Shown here piece after piece: positions 1 through 12,139 of a stretch of DNA of 64,000 nt (position 1 is the stretch's first letter; every line of letters starts with the position of its first letter). The DNA comes from Nemophila menziesii (taxonomy: Eukaryota; Streptophyta; Magnoliopsida; Boraginales; Hydrophyllaceae). Where the stretch lies: assembly GCA_029959085.1 (NCBI GenBank), contig JARWIR010000007.1, forward strand, positions 41,219,137 to 41,283,136. Reading direction: 5' to 3'. The notes under the pieces were generated by a model. It saw only the letters and a program-made list of their open reading frames with translations, was not told the origin of the DNA and did not search any database. A program made the position numbers and the translations under genes.

Positions 1-1140
1 TCCCTTCCTCTAACCATCCCACCACCACACACTTGTAGGAGCCAACTTCCTCCCTCTCTCTTCACACCATCCTTCCCTCACCATCACCATCCCACCTTCC
101 CTCTGGTCCCACCTTCCCAGCGCACCTTGTAGAAGAAAATCGCCAGCCATCGTGGCCCCTCACCACCATCTTCACCACCACCATCTTCATCACCATCACC
201 TTCATCACCGTCACCATCATCTCCACCAACATCATAACCACTCGGATCTCACCTTCCCACCGATCCACCTTTTCCCCCTTTTCATCACCATCACCATCAC
301 CACCATCTTCATGACCGTCACCATCACCACCATCCCCGGTCTCACTTTCCATCTCATGTCTCACCTTGTCGTCTTGTGGACTTCGCACCAAGCCGCACTC
401 CTCCGCTATCGAGCCTCGCACCAAGCCGCTCTTCTCCACCATCGACCCATTGAACAAGCTGCTCTCCTCTAGCACAAGAAAAACCGACGTCGTTCGGTTT
501 CGTTCTCCACCATTAAAGGCCCGATCTCACAAGGCTAATGAAGCCCAATAACTTCTCCACTGTCGTTCATGGCCATTCTCCAGCATGGGTACATCCCATT
601 GTGGTCCAATCTCCACCCATCTCCACCTGGACCAGTATTCACCGCCTCTCCTCCACCATGGGTACAACCTGTGAATCCAAGCCTATTCGCACCATGGGTC
701 CAGCCCAGGCACAGCCTCAAAATGGGTACAACCCGTGAAACTCGCAAAATGTTATTCATCTGCAATTTTTATAAAGTTGTTTTGTGTTCCAATTCAGAGT
801 GATGATTGTGCAGAGATTTCTTGTTGTTTTTTGTTCCTATATTGTGAGTGTGAAGAGATTTTGATTTGTTTTTGTTCCAATTTCGTGAATAGATTTGTTT
901 TTTTGTTTTAGTTCCATTGTTGTGATGATCTTTGTTGATGTTATGATGATTTGTTTTTTGTTTTTGTTCCTGATGGGTACAACCCAAGAACATTCAATGT
1001 GTTTGTTATTAGGCCATGGGTACAACCCCATTTTGTGAAAAGACCTGGTTTGGGCCATGGGCACAGCCCTTTGCAAAAGAACTGCTGGATATGGTCTAAT
1101 TTGGTCTGTGCCCATCACGGCTTAATTTACAAAAATAGGT
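1..1140. other. Low-complexity region with recurring ATGGGTACAACCC-type motif
   Basis: No gene is recognised. Bases 60-350 are CCACCATCAC-rich simple sequence whose His-rich and Asp/Gly-rich open frames on the two strands are by-products of composition. From 584 to 1075 a short motif of the type ATGGGTACAACCC recurs about seven times at irregular spacing (near 584, 658, 693, 721, 975, 1016 and 1059), usually preceded by CC or GC. Bases 820-960 hold T-rich repeats of a TTTTTGTTCC motif. The phrase ACCAAGCCGCTC near 421 recurs at the very end of the window, and TTTTTGTTCCAA/GAAGAGATTTT near 840-880 recurs in inverse orientation near 63940, so both ends of the window may belong to one repeat family. 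Confidence 0.5.
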
Positions 1141-1822
1141 GATAGTGTTTTTCGTGGTCTGTGCCTACCAAAAAAAGAGAAATGATAATTTTTTCAGACC
1201 AAGCAAAGATATAAAAGTAAAAAACCTAACCAAAACATTAAAAATAGATCTTTACTAAAACTAAATTTTAGTTAGAACTTTCAAAAAAAAAATTAAAATT
1301 TTTAGACCCAGATTGTATTTTCTTCAAAAATCAATAAGATTTACGACCACAATGTCATATGTGGGAAAATGTACTTGAGAGTTGAGAAGACAATATCATA
1401 GTGTTATAACTGCTTATAATTAACGAGTATGCTAAGTCACTTTCTAGATAAATGGTCCAACTACATGCATGTATATTTCATTCTCTATTTCATATATATG
1501 TAAGATTATTTGTACTTTGCAGCTAGTATCTTAGGTTAGGCACTGAGAAGTCTAATCAATTTATAAACTATAGTCAAAATTGTACGTTAAACTAATTACG
1601 TGCTCGTTCACATGGCGATTTAAGTTTTTTCAAATTAATTTTAGTTAAAATGCATGAATTGCAGAAATTATCTTTTGATAATAATTCATACCACCAAACG
1701 AGATAAAAAACATTTTGTTTAATGAACTTTTTATGTTTTCCTATACTTTATCTAGAAAATTGAATGTTGCTGTAGAATAATGAAACAACCCTCACTTTTG
1801 AATACAATATAAATATTAATTT

Positions 1823-3631
1823 GTTCAAAAACACGAAAGGATAGAAAGCACAACTTTTATCGGAAGAAGGGAAAGAAGTACTGATAAATGCAGTGCTTCA
1901 GGCGTTACCGATCTACTCGATGTCGATTTTTTCTTTTTCCGTTGCTTTTTGTAATAAATTAATCTAAGCAATCTTGAATTTTTGGTGAAATTCATGCGAA
2001 CATACACGAATATATTGAATGTCATGGGAGAAATTGGCGATCAACAAAATGTTAGGAGGAATGGGTTTTAAAGATTTCAAGCGAATGAACACATCATTAC
2101 TCGCAGCACAAGCCTGGAGAATTCTAAATAATCCAAACACTTTGGCGGCGAGACTTCTTAAAGGTATATATTTCCCGAAAACTACTTTTCTCGATGTTAA
2201 ACTAAGACAATCTCGAATATGGTCATGTGCAAGCTTATTAGAAGGACGAGATATGTTGAAAAAATATGGCAGATATCAAATTGGAGATGGAGAATCTATA
2301 AATATCTGGACAGATAAATGGTTGGATACTCAATGGAAATTAGAAAAATCATATGGATGTGAGATACATAAAATCAAAGAACTTTGGGTGGATGATTCAA
2401 AGGTTTGGAAAAAAGAGTTATTAGATGAAATATTCCCGGAGCCGATCATCCAAGTCATTTTAAGGGAAAAAGTCTTCTCAAGAGACTCACCATAAGTTTA
2501 TTTGGCCATATGCGAACAGTGGAGAATACATAACAAAGACAGGATACAAGGTTCTCACAGATGCAGAAATATCTGAAGATTCTCATCAGTCAAATGTTGT
2601 TCCAGCTGAGAGCACGTTTTGGAAAACCATTTAGAGATCAAACGTGGCCACAAAGGTCAGAATCTTCCACTAGAAAGCTTGTAATAATGCTATAACAACA
2701 TGTAAAAATCTAGTGACAAGAAAATTCAAAGTTGAAGCTGACAGTGGTGTAATATGGAACAAGAAACAGTTAAACATATGTTACTCACATGCTGAATAGC
2801 TAAATTGGTATGGGCAGGTGCCGCACTTCAAATCAACACATGTCACAACGAAGAGGATTTGGGACCCTGGATTCTTAAGATAATTGAGACTTTTGTCAAC
2901 GGTGGATGGAGACGAGAAGTAGTAGTGTCTTACGTCTTGCTGATCATTTGGAATTTATGGAAATAAAAAATGAAAAGCAGGCATAACAACTACAAGATAG
3001 AGTCCGATGAGATCATCCTAATTACCAATAAGAATATGGATGAATATTTGTGAAGAGATTGGGTTACAAGAGAAAAAGACAAATTACATATACGGATAAT
3101 GGAAATGATACAGATTGCGGTCTCGAATTCCAAACAAATATAGAATTAACATGTGACGCATCTTTCGACCAGCCACACAGACCCACAAGGATAGGAGTGG
3201 TTCAGATTAATAAAAGTACATGATCTTGAACTAAATTCTCGACGATTATCACTTGTAATTCTTGTACAGAGTGAGAAGTGCAAGCGATAATTCACACGTT
3301 AGACACAAGAAGACAAGAACCGCAAGAGGAGATAACCATCTTCTCTGATAAAGTTGAAATAATTCAAGGCATCAAGGAGGTGTCGGCAGCTAGATGGAGG
3401 CTCAGACCATGGATAAGACAAATCAAGAAGGTGGCAACATGGGTTGGTCCGATTTTCTTTAAACATATTCCACAAAGGTTTAATGGTCGAGCAGACACTT
3501 TAGCAAAATAAGCCAGACATAGGGCATTAAGCGAACAAGAACCATTGCCAAAAGTGTTATGTCAATTCTCCAGACTAAGGATAGGTTAATTCTTGATGTA
3601 ATTATCTGTAATTTCTTACGCGTCCAAAAAA
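1823..3631 (+). mobile_element. 5'-truncated L1-type LINE (non-LTR retrotransposon), decayed
   Basis: Translated pieces follow the usual order of a plant L1 ORF2 C-terminus. A reverse-transcriptase tail reads like GKEVLINAVLQALPIYSMS (from about 1870). It is followed by SWEKLAINKMLGGMGFKDF (about 2019) and the motif ending in IWTDKWLD. A zinc-binding RT segment comes next (about 2495-2800, broken by stops), then an RNase H-like end (3278-3511, with ITIFSD and the terminal HIPQRFNGRADTLAK). Several stops and frameshifts make it inactive. The 3' end is an A-run at about 3625-3632. Near-identical sequence at 1801-1822 and 3632-3647 (one 6-nt indel) looks like the target-site duplication, which fixes the insertion ends. 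Confidence 0.85.
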
Positions 3632-3647
3632 AATACAATATTAATTT

Positions 3648-4040
3648 ATCTAATTATTCATTATGTATTTGTTATGTAAGAAGTTACAATGTATTACAGT
3701 CATAAAATAATTTTTTGCAAATGCAAGACTTTTAGTACATATTTCTAAATTGATCATGGGATAAATTATCTAAATGGACATAACCAAGGGATCCAAGGTG
3801 AAGATAATGTGAATTTATTCTTGGGTGATTAGTCTAAAGCGTAACAAACTTTTTTCATAAGGTTCGGTCTATTTCACTAATAATTCAGGTCTATAATACC
3901 TTTTACTAGGCTGCAACTAGGCTATGCGACACAACTCACTGGGTTGTGTAACCATATTCGGCAATCGTATCAAATGAATATTTACTGCAAAACAATTCAA
4001 AATTTGCAGTATAAGAAATATTTACTGCAAAACAATTCAA
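3648..4040. other. AT-rich intergenic sequence
   Basis: No gene or element is recognised. A 25-bp stretch containing ATATTTACTGCAAAACAATT is duplicated at about 3979 and 4017. Confidence 0.5.
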
Positions 4041-4530
4041 AAAATACATATGACCAAAATATAATAAACATTACTTCTCATACGGTCATAAATTGGCCAT
4101 TGTAAACCAGTTGGATTAGCTCAACTGGGTAGGGCCTTACTATTTTTCACCCCTTAAAGGGGAGGTACATAGTTCGAATTCCTTTTCTAACGACTGTAAA
4201 GTGAGAGGTACAAGGTTCGAACCCCTCACCCCTCTTAACATGGGTAACCTAGTTCTAATTTACTTGGAAATATGCATGAGGAGACTTGTATATACTTGGA
4301 AATATGTAAGTTGACTCGGACCACCCAGGTATAAAAAATAAATAAATTGATCATTGTAGGATTTGTATAAAAATATAATAAACACCACGACTGTAATTAT
4401 ACCTAAAAATTAAAAATGCATATGACCAAAATATAATAAACATCACTTCTCATACGGTCATAAAATGGTCATGGTAGGATTTGTATGAAAATACAATAAA
4501 CATTAGGATTGTAATTATAATTTTGAAAAT
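4041..4530. repeat. Tandem duplication of a ~120-bp unit, first copy split by a SINE
   Basis: Unit 1 consists of 4041-4104 plus 4359-4411, unit 2 of about 4411-4530. Both contain CATATGACCAAAATATAATA, TCTCATACGGTCATAAA and GTAGGATTTGTAT in the same order. Unit 1 is interrupted exactly between CATTGTA and GGATTTGTAT by the SINE at 4105-4341. Unit 2 is uninterrupted. Confidence 0.85.
4105..4341 (+). mobile_element. tRNA-derived SINE, family S1 (copy 1)
   Basis: The head has a Pol III box A-like TTAGCTCAACTGGGTAG and a box B-like GGTTCGAACCCC, with an earlier degenerate box B at about 4171. The 17-bp flanks at 4088-4104 and 4342-4358 match at 15 positions and are read as the target-site duplication. 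Related copies lie at 30371 (+) and 33254 (-). It is not a tRNA gene: there is no cloverleaf acceptor pairing, and the body continues for more than 200 bp. Confidence 0.85.
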
Positions 4531-4531
4531 T

Positions 4532-4997
4532 TGTAAAAGTGACGAAGTTAGGTTAAAAACAATTCAATTTTTTAAAGCTGCAGTGATAAAGATTATTTTT
4601 TACCTTAATTTGGGTTCTTCGATTTAGCTAAGCTGGATTGAAGATGGTGGATAATAGTCCGACGACGGTTTCTTATGAAAGAGAGTGGCTTGGTAGGAAG
4701 AGATTCCATTTTCCCCCAAATGTAGGTGTGAAGAGATTACTTTTAGGTTTTATGTTTCATTGTTTTTCAACGTTTTTGGTTGTATACGTTTTTTTAATCT
4801 TTAATTTTATTATTTTATTTTATAAGGTTATATTGGGTATATCATAAGTTTAAAATAATATATAAACCTTATTTATTCAAATTTTTGGGCTGAACTTTTT
4901 AAAACATGATTTGTTGGGTTATGGACCAAATAACAAGTATCTCTTTATTTTTTTCTTTCAAATCCATAAACTAAAATTTACTTAAGCCACGTCGAAG

Positions 4998-5038
<41 letters not shown>

Positions 5039-6050
5039 AAATTATTCTTCTGATATATTTTGAGAGTGCTAGAAAAACGCTTAGAGCCCCCGAGTTGATC
5101 TCAGGTTTAGTGATTTCTAGTCTTATAAATTTAGATGAAGGTTTGAATTCGCTTCTAAAGAACACCGTTTAACATAAATTGATTCTTTTTTAACTATACA
5201 GTTATTTAGAATAATTTTTGTATTAAAACGTAACACAAAAAAAAAGAGTGATGATGAGTATCATTCGAAAAGTAATAATCCAAATATCACCTCTGCTACG
5301 TAGGGTAAGTGGTCCAATAATTATGTAAGAGAGAAAAAAATAGTTAAGAAAGATAAACAATATGATTAGACCACCTAAATATTTGGATAAAATTATTTTT
5401 TAGATGATACTCCATATTACTTATAAAATATATAGCACTAAATATGTTAATAGTTATAATAAGTTTATTTTTTTGTTAATTTAATTTTTCTTACAAAATT
5501 ATTAAATAATAATAAATAATTGATTTTAATTTTTCAAATATATTTAAAATCTTAACACTTGTTTTAAAAGTAAGATTTGGTAAAAAAAAATGTTAGAAGG
5601 ACTAAACGTATATTTTAAAATATAAGGGTAGAATAAATTAATTTGTAAAAACAAATGTAAAGAAAAATAAGGCTACAAAAATTCCCCCAAAATAAAAGGA
5701 GACCCTTGGCCCTTATATGGGCACCTTTTACTCCTCGTTTAGTTGAATGTATGGTGTAATTATATATTCCTTTTTTTAGCATTGAAATATTTAGTAACAA
5801 AGTTATACGAATATATAATAGACCAAACACATACATATTTACTTGAAATATTAGAATCATTTTATGTGGACAACACGCAAATTAAACTTATATTATAAGC
5901 TTAAAAAGTTGACAATTTTTTTATTACCAAACCATATATAACTCTTATCAAATACAAATCACATTATAAAAAAAACTAAATCAACATTATATTTTATTTT
6001 AAATATTTGTACACAATAAATCAACTTGATACTCTTTATTACATAAAAGT
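4532..6050. other. AT-rich intergenic sequence with (AT)n microsatellite
   Basis: It holds a (TA)n run of about 33 bp at 5001-5033. The small open frame at 4638-4847 has no family signature and ends in a run of hydrophobic residues read from T-rich DNA, so it is not called as a gene. Nothing else is recognised. Confidence 0.45.
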
Positions 6051-6453
6051 TGTGTTGTAAAAATCGCCATCTAGGCGCCGTCTAGACGTCAACTTCCTAT
6101 TCAGCCGCTTACGCCTAGTAAAAATATTAGGCGTTCTGCCTAGCACCTTAATCGTCGTGGAAGAGGCGCCTAACCCGCCTAGGCACCAACTAATGGTAAA
6201 AGATGGTCACCTAGGCGTTCTTTTTATTTTTTTATTCTTGAGAATTTTTGAATTGATATTATAACTCAAATTTTAGTATTTTTATATATACTGTTGTATT
6301 GTTAATGAATTCTATGTATAATATAACTAAATATATAAAATTACATAGCGGGATTTAAAACCGTCTAATCCCACCTAGACCCCATATAATACCGCCTAAG
6401 CGTTAGGCCCTGATCGACTACCTAGACTGTGAAATCGAGATCTACAACAGATC
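6051..6453 (-). mobile_element. CCTAGGCG-rich hAT-type MITE, copy 1
   Basis: This 403-bp element has degenerate terminal repeats (TGTGTTGTAAAAATCG on the left, CGAGATCTACAACAGAT on the right; compare CTATGTTGTAGATCTCG in copy 2). A perfect 8-bp target duplication ATAAAAGT lies at 6043-6050 and 6454-6461. Subterminal regions are dense in CCTAGGCG-like motifs and the centre is AT-rich. There is no coding capacity. The 8-bp duplication points to mobilisation by a hAT transposase (inference). Confidence 0.85.
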
Positions 6454-6773
6454 ATAAAAGTAATAACACTTGTCCAAATTTGTATCCTTATAAGATAATA
6501 ATATCTCTAACGATAAAAGTTCATTATTATAAATAGTGTTTTAATATTAATCACATATATTTTATATGTACGATGACGTAGGATATAAAAACAATGATAT
6601 TATCATTTATATATATAGACTTTAGTATATATAAAACATAAAAAAAAAGATAAGCATATTAAAAATGGGACTTAAAATTTGAATCTTGTCTAATATCCTT
6701 GAAAGTTTTAGGGATTATTCTACTCTAATCATAATTATCCATATATATGTTTTGGCTTAATCATTCTTGATCT

Positions 6774-7570
6774 ATTTTTTTTGGGTTAGGTAAAATAAAA
6801 AATAACTATACACTATACAAGAGAGTTACCTACTTAAGTCGACAGGTTAAAGATAAGTTAAACACGACTATCTCATACTAATAAAAATACAAACTCATCG
6901 CCCACCATCATCTATAAACGAATGATGAGGGAACAAGGAAAATAAAATAGATTAAATGCACCACTTATTTTCTTAATAACCGTTTCTTTAGATGAAGAAT
7001 CACCTTTTATAGCTAAATGATTTCTTGATTTCCAAATACAATACACGGTAGCTCCAAATCCAGTCCTCCATGCTTTTCTCCTCCAATTTTCTCTAGCTTT
7101 AAACTTTTTAAGTCATTTCAAAGCACTTAGGAGCGTGTTCATCTCCTTATCCTAACCTAGCCAAGACTTTATCTCAAACCAAATAGTCTCCGAATAAGCA
7201 CAATCGAAAAAGAGATGCTTGTTTGGCTCAAAATCTTCTCCACATAAATTACAAAGAGGATCCAACTCCAAATAAGGAATACGATCCTTAGTTTTAAGCC
7301 TCTTTTGCAATACCATCCACACAATTTTTGCATGTTTAGTAAATACACACGAGTCTCAAATAATATTCGCCCAAGGTTTAATATAATATTTTCGACGAAA
7401 TAAATCATAAGGTCTTTCATGTAAAGAATAAAATTATTTACTTGATATCCCAAATGTAATTTGACACTCATTTCTCGAAGAAAACCACAAAGCCAAAATA
7501 AACTCTCGGTCTTCCACTCTTAAGGACCCACAAATAACATCCTTCAACTCCTAACATTTTTAATAAAGGA
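6774..7570 (-). mobile_element. LINE 3' fragment (zinc-binding reverse transcriptase region)
   Basis: On the minus strand, peptide pieces read AKIVWMVLQKRLKTKDRIPY, then LCNLCGEDFEPNKHLFFDC, then a WRRKAWRTGFGATVYCIWKS-like stretch. This is the Cx2C...HLFFDC zinc-binding module near the end of plant LINE ORF2, preceded by a KPWANII piece. Stops interrupt the frame. The minus-strand 3' end falls in an A-run (plus-strand T-run near 6775). The 5' end is truncated near 7570. Confidence 0.75.
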
Positions 7571-9133
7571 AAATCACTCTTTCTCAATTTTCATTCCCAA
7601 AATTCACATGTTTGAAAATATTCTCTATGTATCCATTTATATAATCTAGAGTGAATCTTTATTTTCCATAATTTTTCAAAACATTTTTTATAGTAATACT
7701 TTGTTTATTTTTAATTTTTTTAACCTAAGTTCACCTTCATCTTTTATTCAAAATTTAAACAATTTGTTAAGTTGTGTGGTCATATGTCTAATATTTCTAG
7801 CAGATATCAATATAGTCATTTTTGCTAGTTTTGCATATATAAGCGTACCTATTAGCATATATATATTTCTTTAATTTAAATAAAAAGTAACTTATTAATT
7901 CACTCAACCAGAGATGTCCATACGTGTAGGGTAATATTAAGGAGTTGTAAGCAGGTGGCCAATACGGAGGATGTACCCCTATAAGAAACCCAGATGGATT
8001 GCACTAGCTAGTACTGTTTTATTTCATCACGAAGAACAGTTAATATTGATGTTTAGTCATATCAAGTTTGGCATTGATCCTTCAAATTAAACAATGCGTG
8101 TCTGACGAAAAAGGACCAAGATTCATATCTAGCTGCTTAATTGACACATACATAACATGCATTATATACATCGGACTAATCCTAATCTCATGCATTAATT
8201 ACTATTCTTATGTATTGAACATGTGATTATACAATTACTCAACCCTAGTGTATATTGATGAAAATCCAGGGTTGGTTGTGTTTTAGTAGGTTGAAAATCT
8301 AGAACCCGGTATATGTATAGTTTTCAATGGAGGGTATGGAATGGAAGACCGATGTTTATTTGCGGTGATTATAGTGTCGTGCGAATTAAAAAATTAAGGT
8401 GTATGGTGGTGTGTTTAATTGGCAGGATGAATCTAAGATTTTTGTCGGGTAAAAAAATTAAAACAAGCGTTAATTTCTATATATACGTCATTGTAAAATA
8501 ATTAGGATTTACAAAATTCAAATTATAAGGTCAAATTTATATTACAATTTCTCTAAAAAAGTTATAAGGATTCAATTTATATCAATGGAGGACCGGAGGT
8601 TGATATGTTCTTTAGTAGTGTTTTTTCTTTAATTAACTTTTTGGACAAGTTTATACCCTATAGCTACAACAAATAATATTATTAAAAACGATATCTATAT
8701 AATATTAGAAAAAAATCAACGGCTTGAAATGTCTCATATCAATTTTTAGCCTTTGAATCAAAATTTTATTCTTTCTAACTATTACATCTAATACATAATA
8801 CAATTAATGGTCAAGATTGTATAAAATAGATCAACGGTCTGAAATGTCTTAAAGTCCGTCAATACTTTTCAGCCGTTAGATTATATGTGGACCATTTTAT
8901 TATAATTTATTTATTTTTAATACAATTAACTGATTTCCACAATTTTCTTGGATACAAAATACAATATATTAATATTCTTAATAATAAAATTATAACAAAA
9001 AATAATTAATAATAAGATTTTAGTTTTTTTAGTTTGTTTTTATCTCAAAAAATACTTATTTATTTGGTGTTTAATTTATTTTTTTAAATTAAAATTTTTT
9101 AAAGTGCCTTTAGGCGCGAGTTTATACCTAGTA
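7571..9133. other. AT-rich intergenic sequence
   Basis: No gene is seen. A phrase of the form TCAACGG(C/T)(C/T)TGAAATGTCT occurs twice (about 8716 and 8831), each followed by a further similar stretch, so 8690-8900 is probably an old duplicated repeat of unknown class. Confidence 0.4.
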
Positions 9134-9136
9134 TAT

Positions 9137-9440
9137 TACTATAACACTAAAATATATATATGCGGTAACACTAAAATGGTCTATATTTTTAATGCCAACA
9201 CATATTTCGGAAACACCGAAATAACTTCTAACTAATTATACTTTTAGCAGCAATATTTGTCGTAAAAGAAAAAGTTAATAAAGATTAATATAAGTAATTT
9301 GCTGCAAAAGGTGTTTTTAAAAACGAACTTATTACGACGAACAAATAACGACGACGTTTGCTGTTAATGTCTATTAACGACAAACTCAAGACCTTTAATA
9401 GTAAATTATTTTACCATTAAAGATAACTTTTGTTATAGTG
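9137..9440. mobile_element. Mini CACTA (En/Spm) element
   Basis: The left end reads TACTATAACACTAAAAT (first base C changed to T) and the right end TTTTGTTATAGTG, whose complement begins CACTATAACAAAA. A 3-bp duplication TAT flanks both sides (9134-9136 and 9441-9443), as expected for CACTA elements. Subterminal GCGG/CGACGA motifs resemble those at 40014 and 47690. There is no coding capacity. Confidence 0.75.
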
Positions 9441-9443
9441 TAT

Positions 9444-9980
9444 GCATGAATACTTACAATAGATGTCAATAGATGTCAAAGAGCGTGGTAAATAAAACAT
9501 ACAGTTAAAACCCACTCAAAAACCTTGCTGAATGCTCAGTAAAAATTATATTATATTTTATTGATTGAAATATATATTAATTTTACTGAAGAAATATTTA
9601 AGGGAGGATAAATCTTAATAATACATAGGACTAAATCCATGTATAAAATATTACGGCTACAGCAAAGGAATATAAAACCGGATATACTTTTTACAGTTAC
9701 TTACTCCGTTACTCGGTCCCTAAAATACCAACATAATATACATGTTAGACAAGTGGTCACGGATCAAATCCTACTTCTTTTTTTTTGCTTAACGGATCAC
9801 AATTCTTGAACGTCCAATGTATGATGTACGTATATCCATTGATTACTATTTTATCACATGTCCCTTTCTGTAGCAAGCTCATGAGGTAATAATAACTTAT
9901 CTCTAACTTGTCAACATTTTCAACTATCTAGCGAGCAGCACCTTAATTATCTTGACTGTAACTAAACCTAGGAATTAAAA
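9444..9980. other. Intergenic sequence upstream of the SAUR gene
   Basis: No transposon or gene signature is recognised. This is presumably the upstream regulatory region of the SAUR-like gene. Confidence 0.4.
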
Positions 9981-9983
9981 TTC

Positions 9984-9991
9984 TATATATA
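9984..9991 (+). promoter_or_regulatory. TATA box of the SAUR-like gene
   Basis: TATATATA lies about 60 bp before the ATG at 10052, a normal distance for a short plant 5' leader. Confidence 0.5.
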
Positions 9992-10051
9992 TGAAACCTC
10001 AAGTCTTTATGTCTTAAATTAAGGTTGCAATAATTTCTGTGAGAAAATAAT

Positions 10052-10306
10052 ATGATAACGAAAATGGTTAAGTGCTACGAAGCTGCATCATCAGGTAATA
10101 CTAAACGTACTCCAAAGGGTCATTTTGTGGTGTACGTAGGCAAAGAATTGAAGAGATTTGTGATTCCTACTTCTTATTTGAAGAATTTCCATTTCCAGAA
10201 ACTGTTAGAGGAAGCTGCAGAAGAGTATGGGTTTTGTAGTGGTCAGATATGTATTGTTTTACCTTGTGATGAATCAACCTTTCAGAACGTTACAAACAGG
10301 ATGTAA
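10052..10306 (+). CDS. SAUR-like auxin-responsive protein
   Basis: This is an 84-residue intronless gene of the small auxin-up RNA type. The SAUR core is visible: KGHFVVYVGKELKRFVIPTS (residues about 22-41), YLKNFHFQKLLEEAAEEYGF (42-61), then an ICIVLPCDESTFQNV end. In known members these proteins inhibit PP2C.D phosphatases at the plasma membrane, which activates proton pumps and cell expansion; here that role is inferred from family membership. The protein is short for the family (usually about 90-110 residues), with a brief N-terminal extension and no long C-terminal tail. A second ATG at 10064 would remove four residues and could be the real start. A TATA box lies about 60 bp upstream. 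Lack of introns and small size are typical. The gene stands alone, whereas SAURs often occur in tandem clusters. Confidence 0.85.
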   Translation: MITKMVKCYEAASSGNTKRTPKGHFVVYVGKELKRFVIPTSYLKNFHFQKLLEEAAEEYGFCSGQICIVLPCDESTFQNVTNRM

Positions 10307-11188
10307 GCGATATTTTTCGTCTGTCCGGTCCATTTTTGCTTTAACCATGAACCGGAGTTCATAGTGGTGTGGTGTGGTGGCCGATCTACTCAACTGGACC
10401 GGAGTATATATAGTAAATAGTGTCATAGGCAAAGACATCTCTTCAACTCTTCTTGTAAATATTGTTAATTATCTTTACATAATACATTATTAGTTATTCC
10501 ATATTATTTCAGGACTTAATTTATTTCTTTCTAGTATATGATCGGAACGCCTATCTATATAACTTTATATTTGCAAACAAGAAAGAATTACTTTAGGAAA
10601 TTCAAAAGGGGGAATATTGTATGGTTAAGGAAACATTTATTTCATACTCTTTTCTACCATCCAAACATGGCTAATCTGATTATTAACTAATTATTGACAT
10701 ATCTTCAACAAGTCAATGTGGGACACATAGTATTATTACTTTTTTTCTTTTGGACAAAGAAGTAATCTATGTTATGATAGTTAAAAAGAGGTATGTATAA
10801 TTGTTTCGTTAAACCTATAATTATACAATGGTGTTTACCGGCTCAAGCCTGGGTTATCAGCTGGGAGAGTGACAATCACATTGGTTACACATAAATCCAC
10901 TAATAATTCGATATTGCGTGGCTTTTGCAACTTTTGACCTAGCCGGAAAGATGTTGTCTCTTGCTAACGTGACCAAATAAAACATCATGTATCCTTTCGT
11001 TATATCCGGTTGTTTTGTATATGCTCTTTTGCGACCTAGCTTTTGTAACTGATCATGCATAATCACTTCTGTAGAAAGAGTTCAACTGCAAGGATCATGC
11101 ACAGGGGCGGGGATAAAGGTAGCTTGGGGGTCATGGTCCCTCCGAATTTTGAGAAACTTATATTTTACCTTTATTTTTATATATATAT
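10307..11188. other. Intergenic sequence downstream of SAUR
   Basis: It includes the likely SAUR 3' UTR. Open frames near 10857 and 11055 lack family features and are not called. Nothing else is recognised. Confidence 0.4.
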
Positions 11189-11300
11189 TAGGGTAAAAGT
11201 CTCTTGTGGCTTTTTATTTTTCACGGAAATGCCGAAATGGACCCCGGTCTACAGAATATCACAAAATAGCTTTTACATTAGTATTTTGTGTCATCGTTAG

Positions 11301-11958
11301 GTAGAGCTGTAAACGAGTCGAGTCGAGCCATATAGTAGATGTGCAGACTTGTTTATTTATTTATAGATTTAAACAAACCGAGCTCGAACTCGAGCCAAGC
11401 TGTGAGGTTAGTTTTCGAGCTCAACTCGAGCTCGAGTTCGGAAGCTCGTTTAAAAGTGTTTCGAGTTCGATCTCAAGCTCAAAATCTTGTTTAAATCTAT
11501 TTCGAGTTCGAATTTTTTTTATCACGGACTTACTTGGATTAATTATAATCTATATTGTTGCAAACCTTTTACTTATATAGATTTCAATTTAAATATAATT
11601 GACTATTGTAAACTATCATAAATACAATCATATACTATCTCTTTGGATTGTTGAACTTTGAATAGTCTTGTACAATTAGGTAGGTAGAGGAAAAGAGTAA
11701 AAGAGTGAAAGGTAAGTGTTGAGATAAGATATGATTTTGAATATAGTAATAAGTTATTTTTGAATTGTCAAATATTGCAAAAACTATTCAATAGATATTT
11801 ATAATTTGATTATAATTTTCACGAGCTTTAATCGGCTCGGCTCGTCTCGTTTACAAACGAGTTCGTTTTTTGCTTGAGTTTGGCTTGTTTATTTTTACGA
11901 ATGGTCTCGAACCGAGTTCGAACTGCTTGCGAGCAGTTTGGTTCATTTATAGCCCTAC
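11301..11958. mobile_element. hAT-like non-autonomous element nested in the MULE left repeat
   Basis: Terminal repeats are GTAGAGCTGTAAACGAG and the complement of the right end, GTAGGGCTATAAATGAA. CGTTAG is duplicated on both sides (8 bp with one mismatch: ATCGTTAG/ACCGTTAG). It is rich in GAGCTCGAACTCGAG-type palindromes. It splits sequence that is continuous in the right repeat of the host MULE, which confirms the insertion. Confidence 0.75.
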
Positions 11959-12139
11959 CGTTAGCCTTGTTCCATTTTCTGTCGGTTGAGCATTAGTTAA
12001 CGCCATGTGACACCACGTCAGCGGCATGTAACCACCAGCTCAGCATGACGTCGTCATGATTGACACAGCATTACTCTTTTTTTATATCACTAACTGAACT
12101 AAAGACTGACCAAAAAGAAAAAAAATCCCTTGAAGATGA

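Noticed and set aside
152..472. His-rich open frame
   Set aside because: It is a translation of CCACCATCAC simple repeats; the opposite strand is equally open. No domain or gene context supports it.
4110..4230. Possible tRNA gene (box A and box B present)
   Set aside because: The sequence lacks acceptor-stem pairing, continues into a SINE body and is flanked by a target duplication.
4638..4847. 69-residue frame MKMVDNSPTTVSYEREW...
   Set aside because: No recognised family; it ends in hydrophobic residues from T-rich DNA and has no neighbouring exons.
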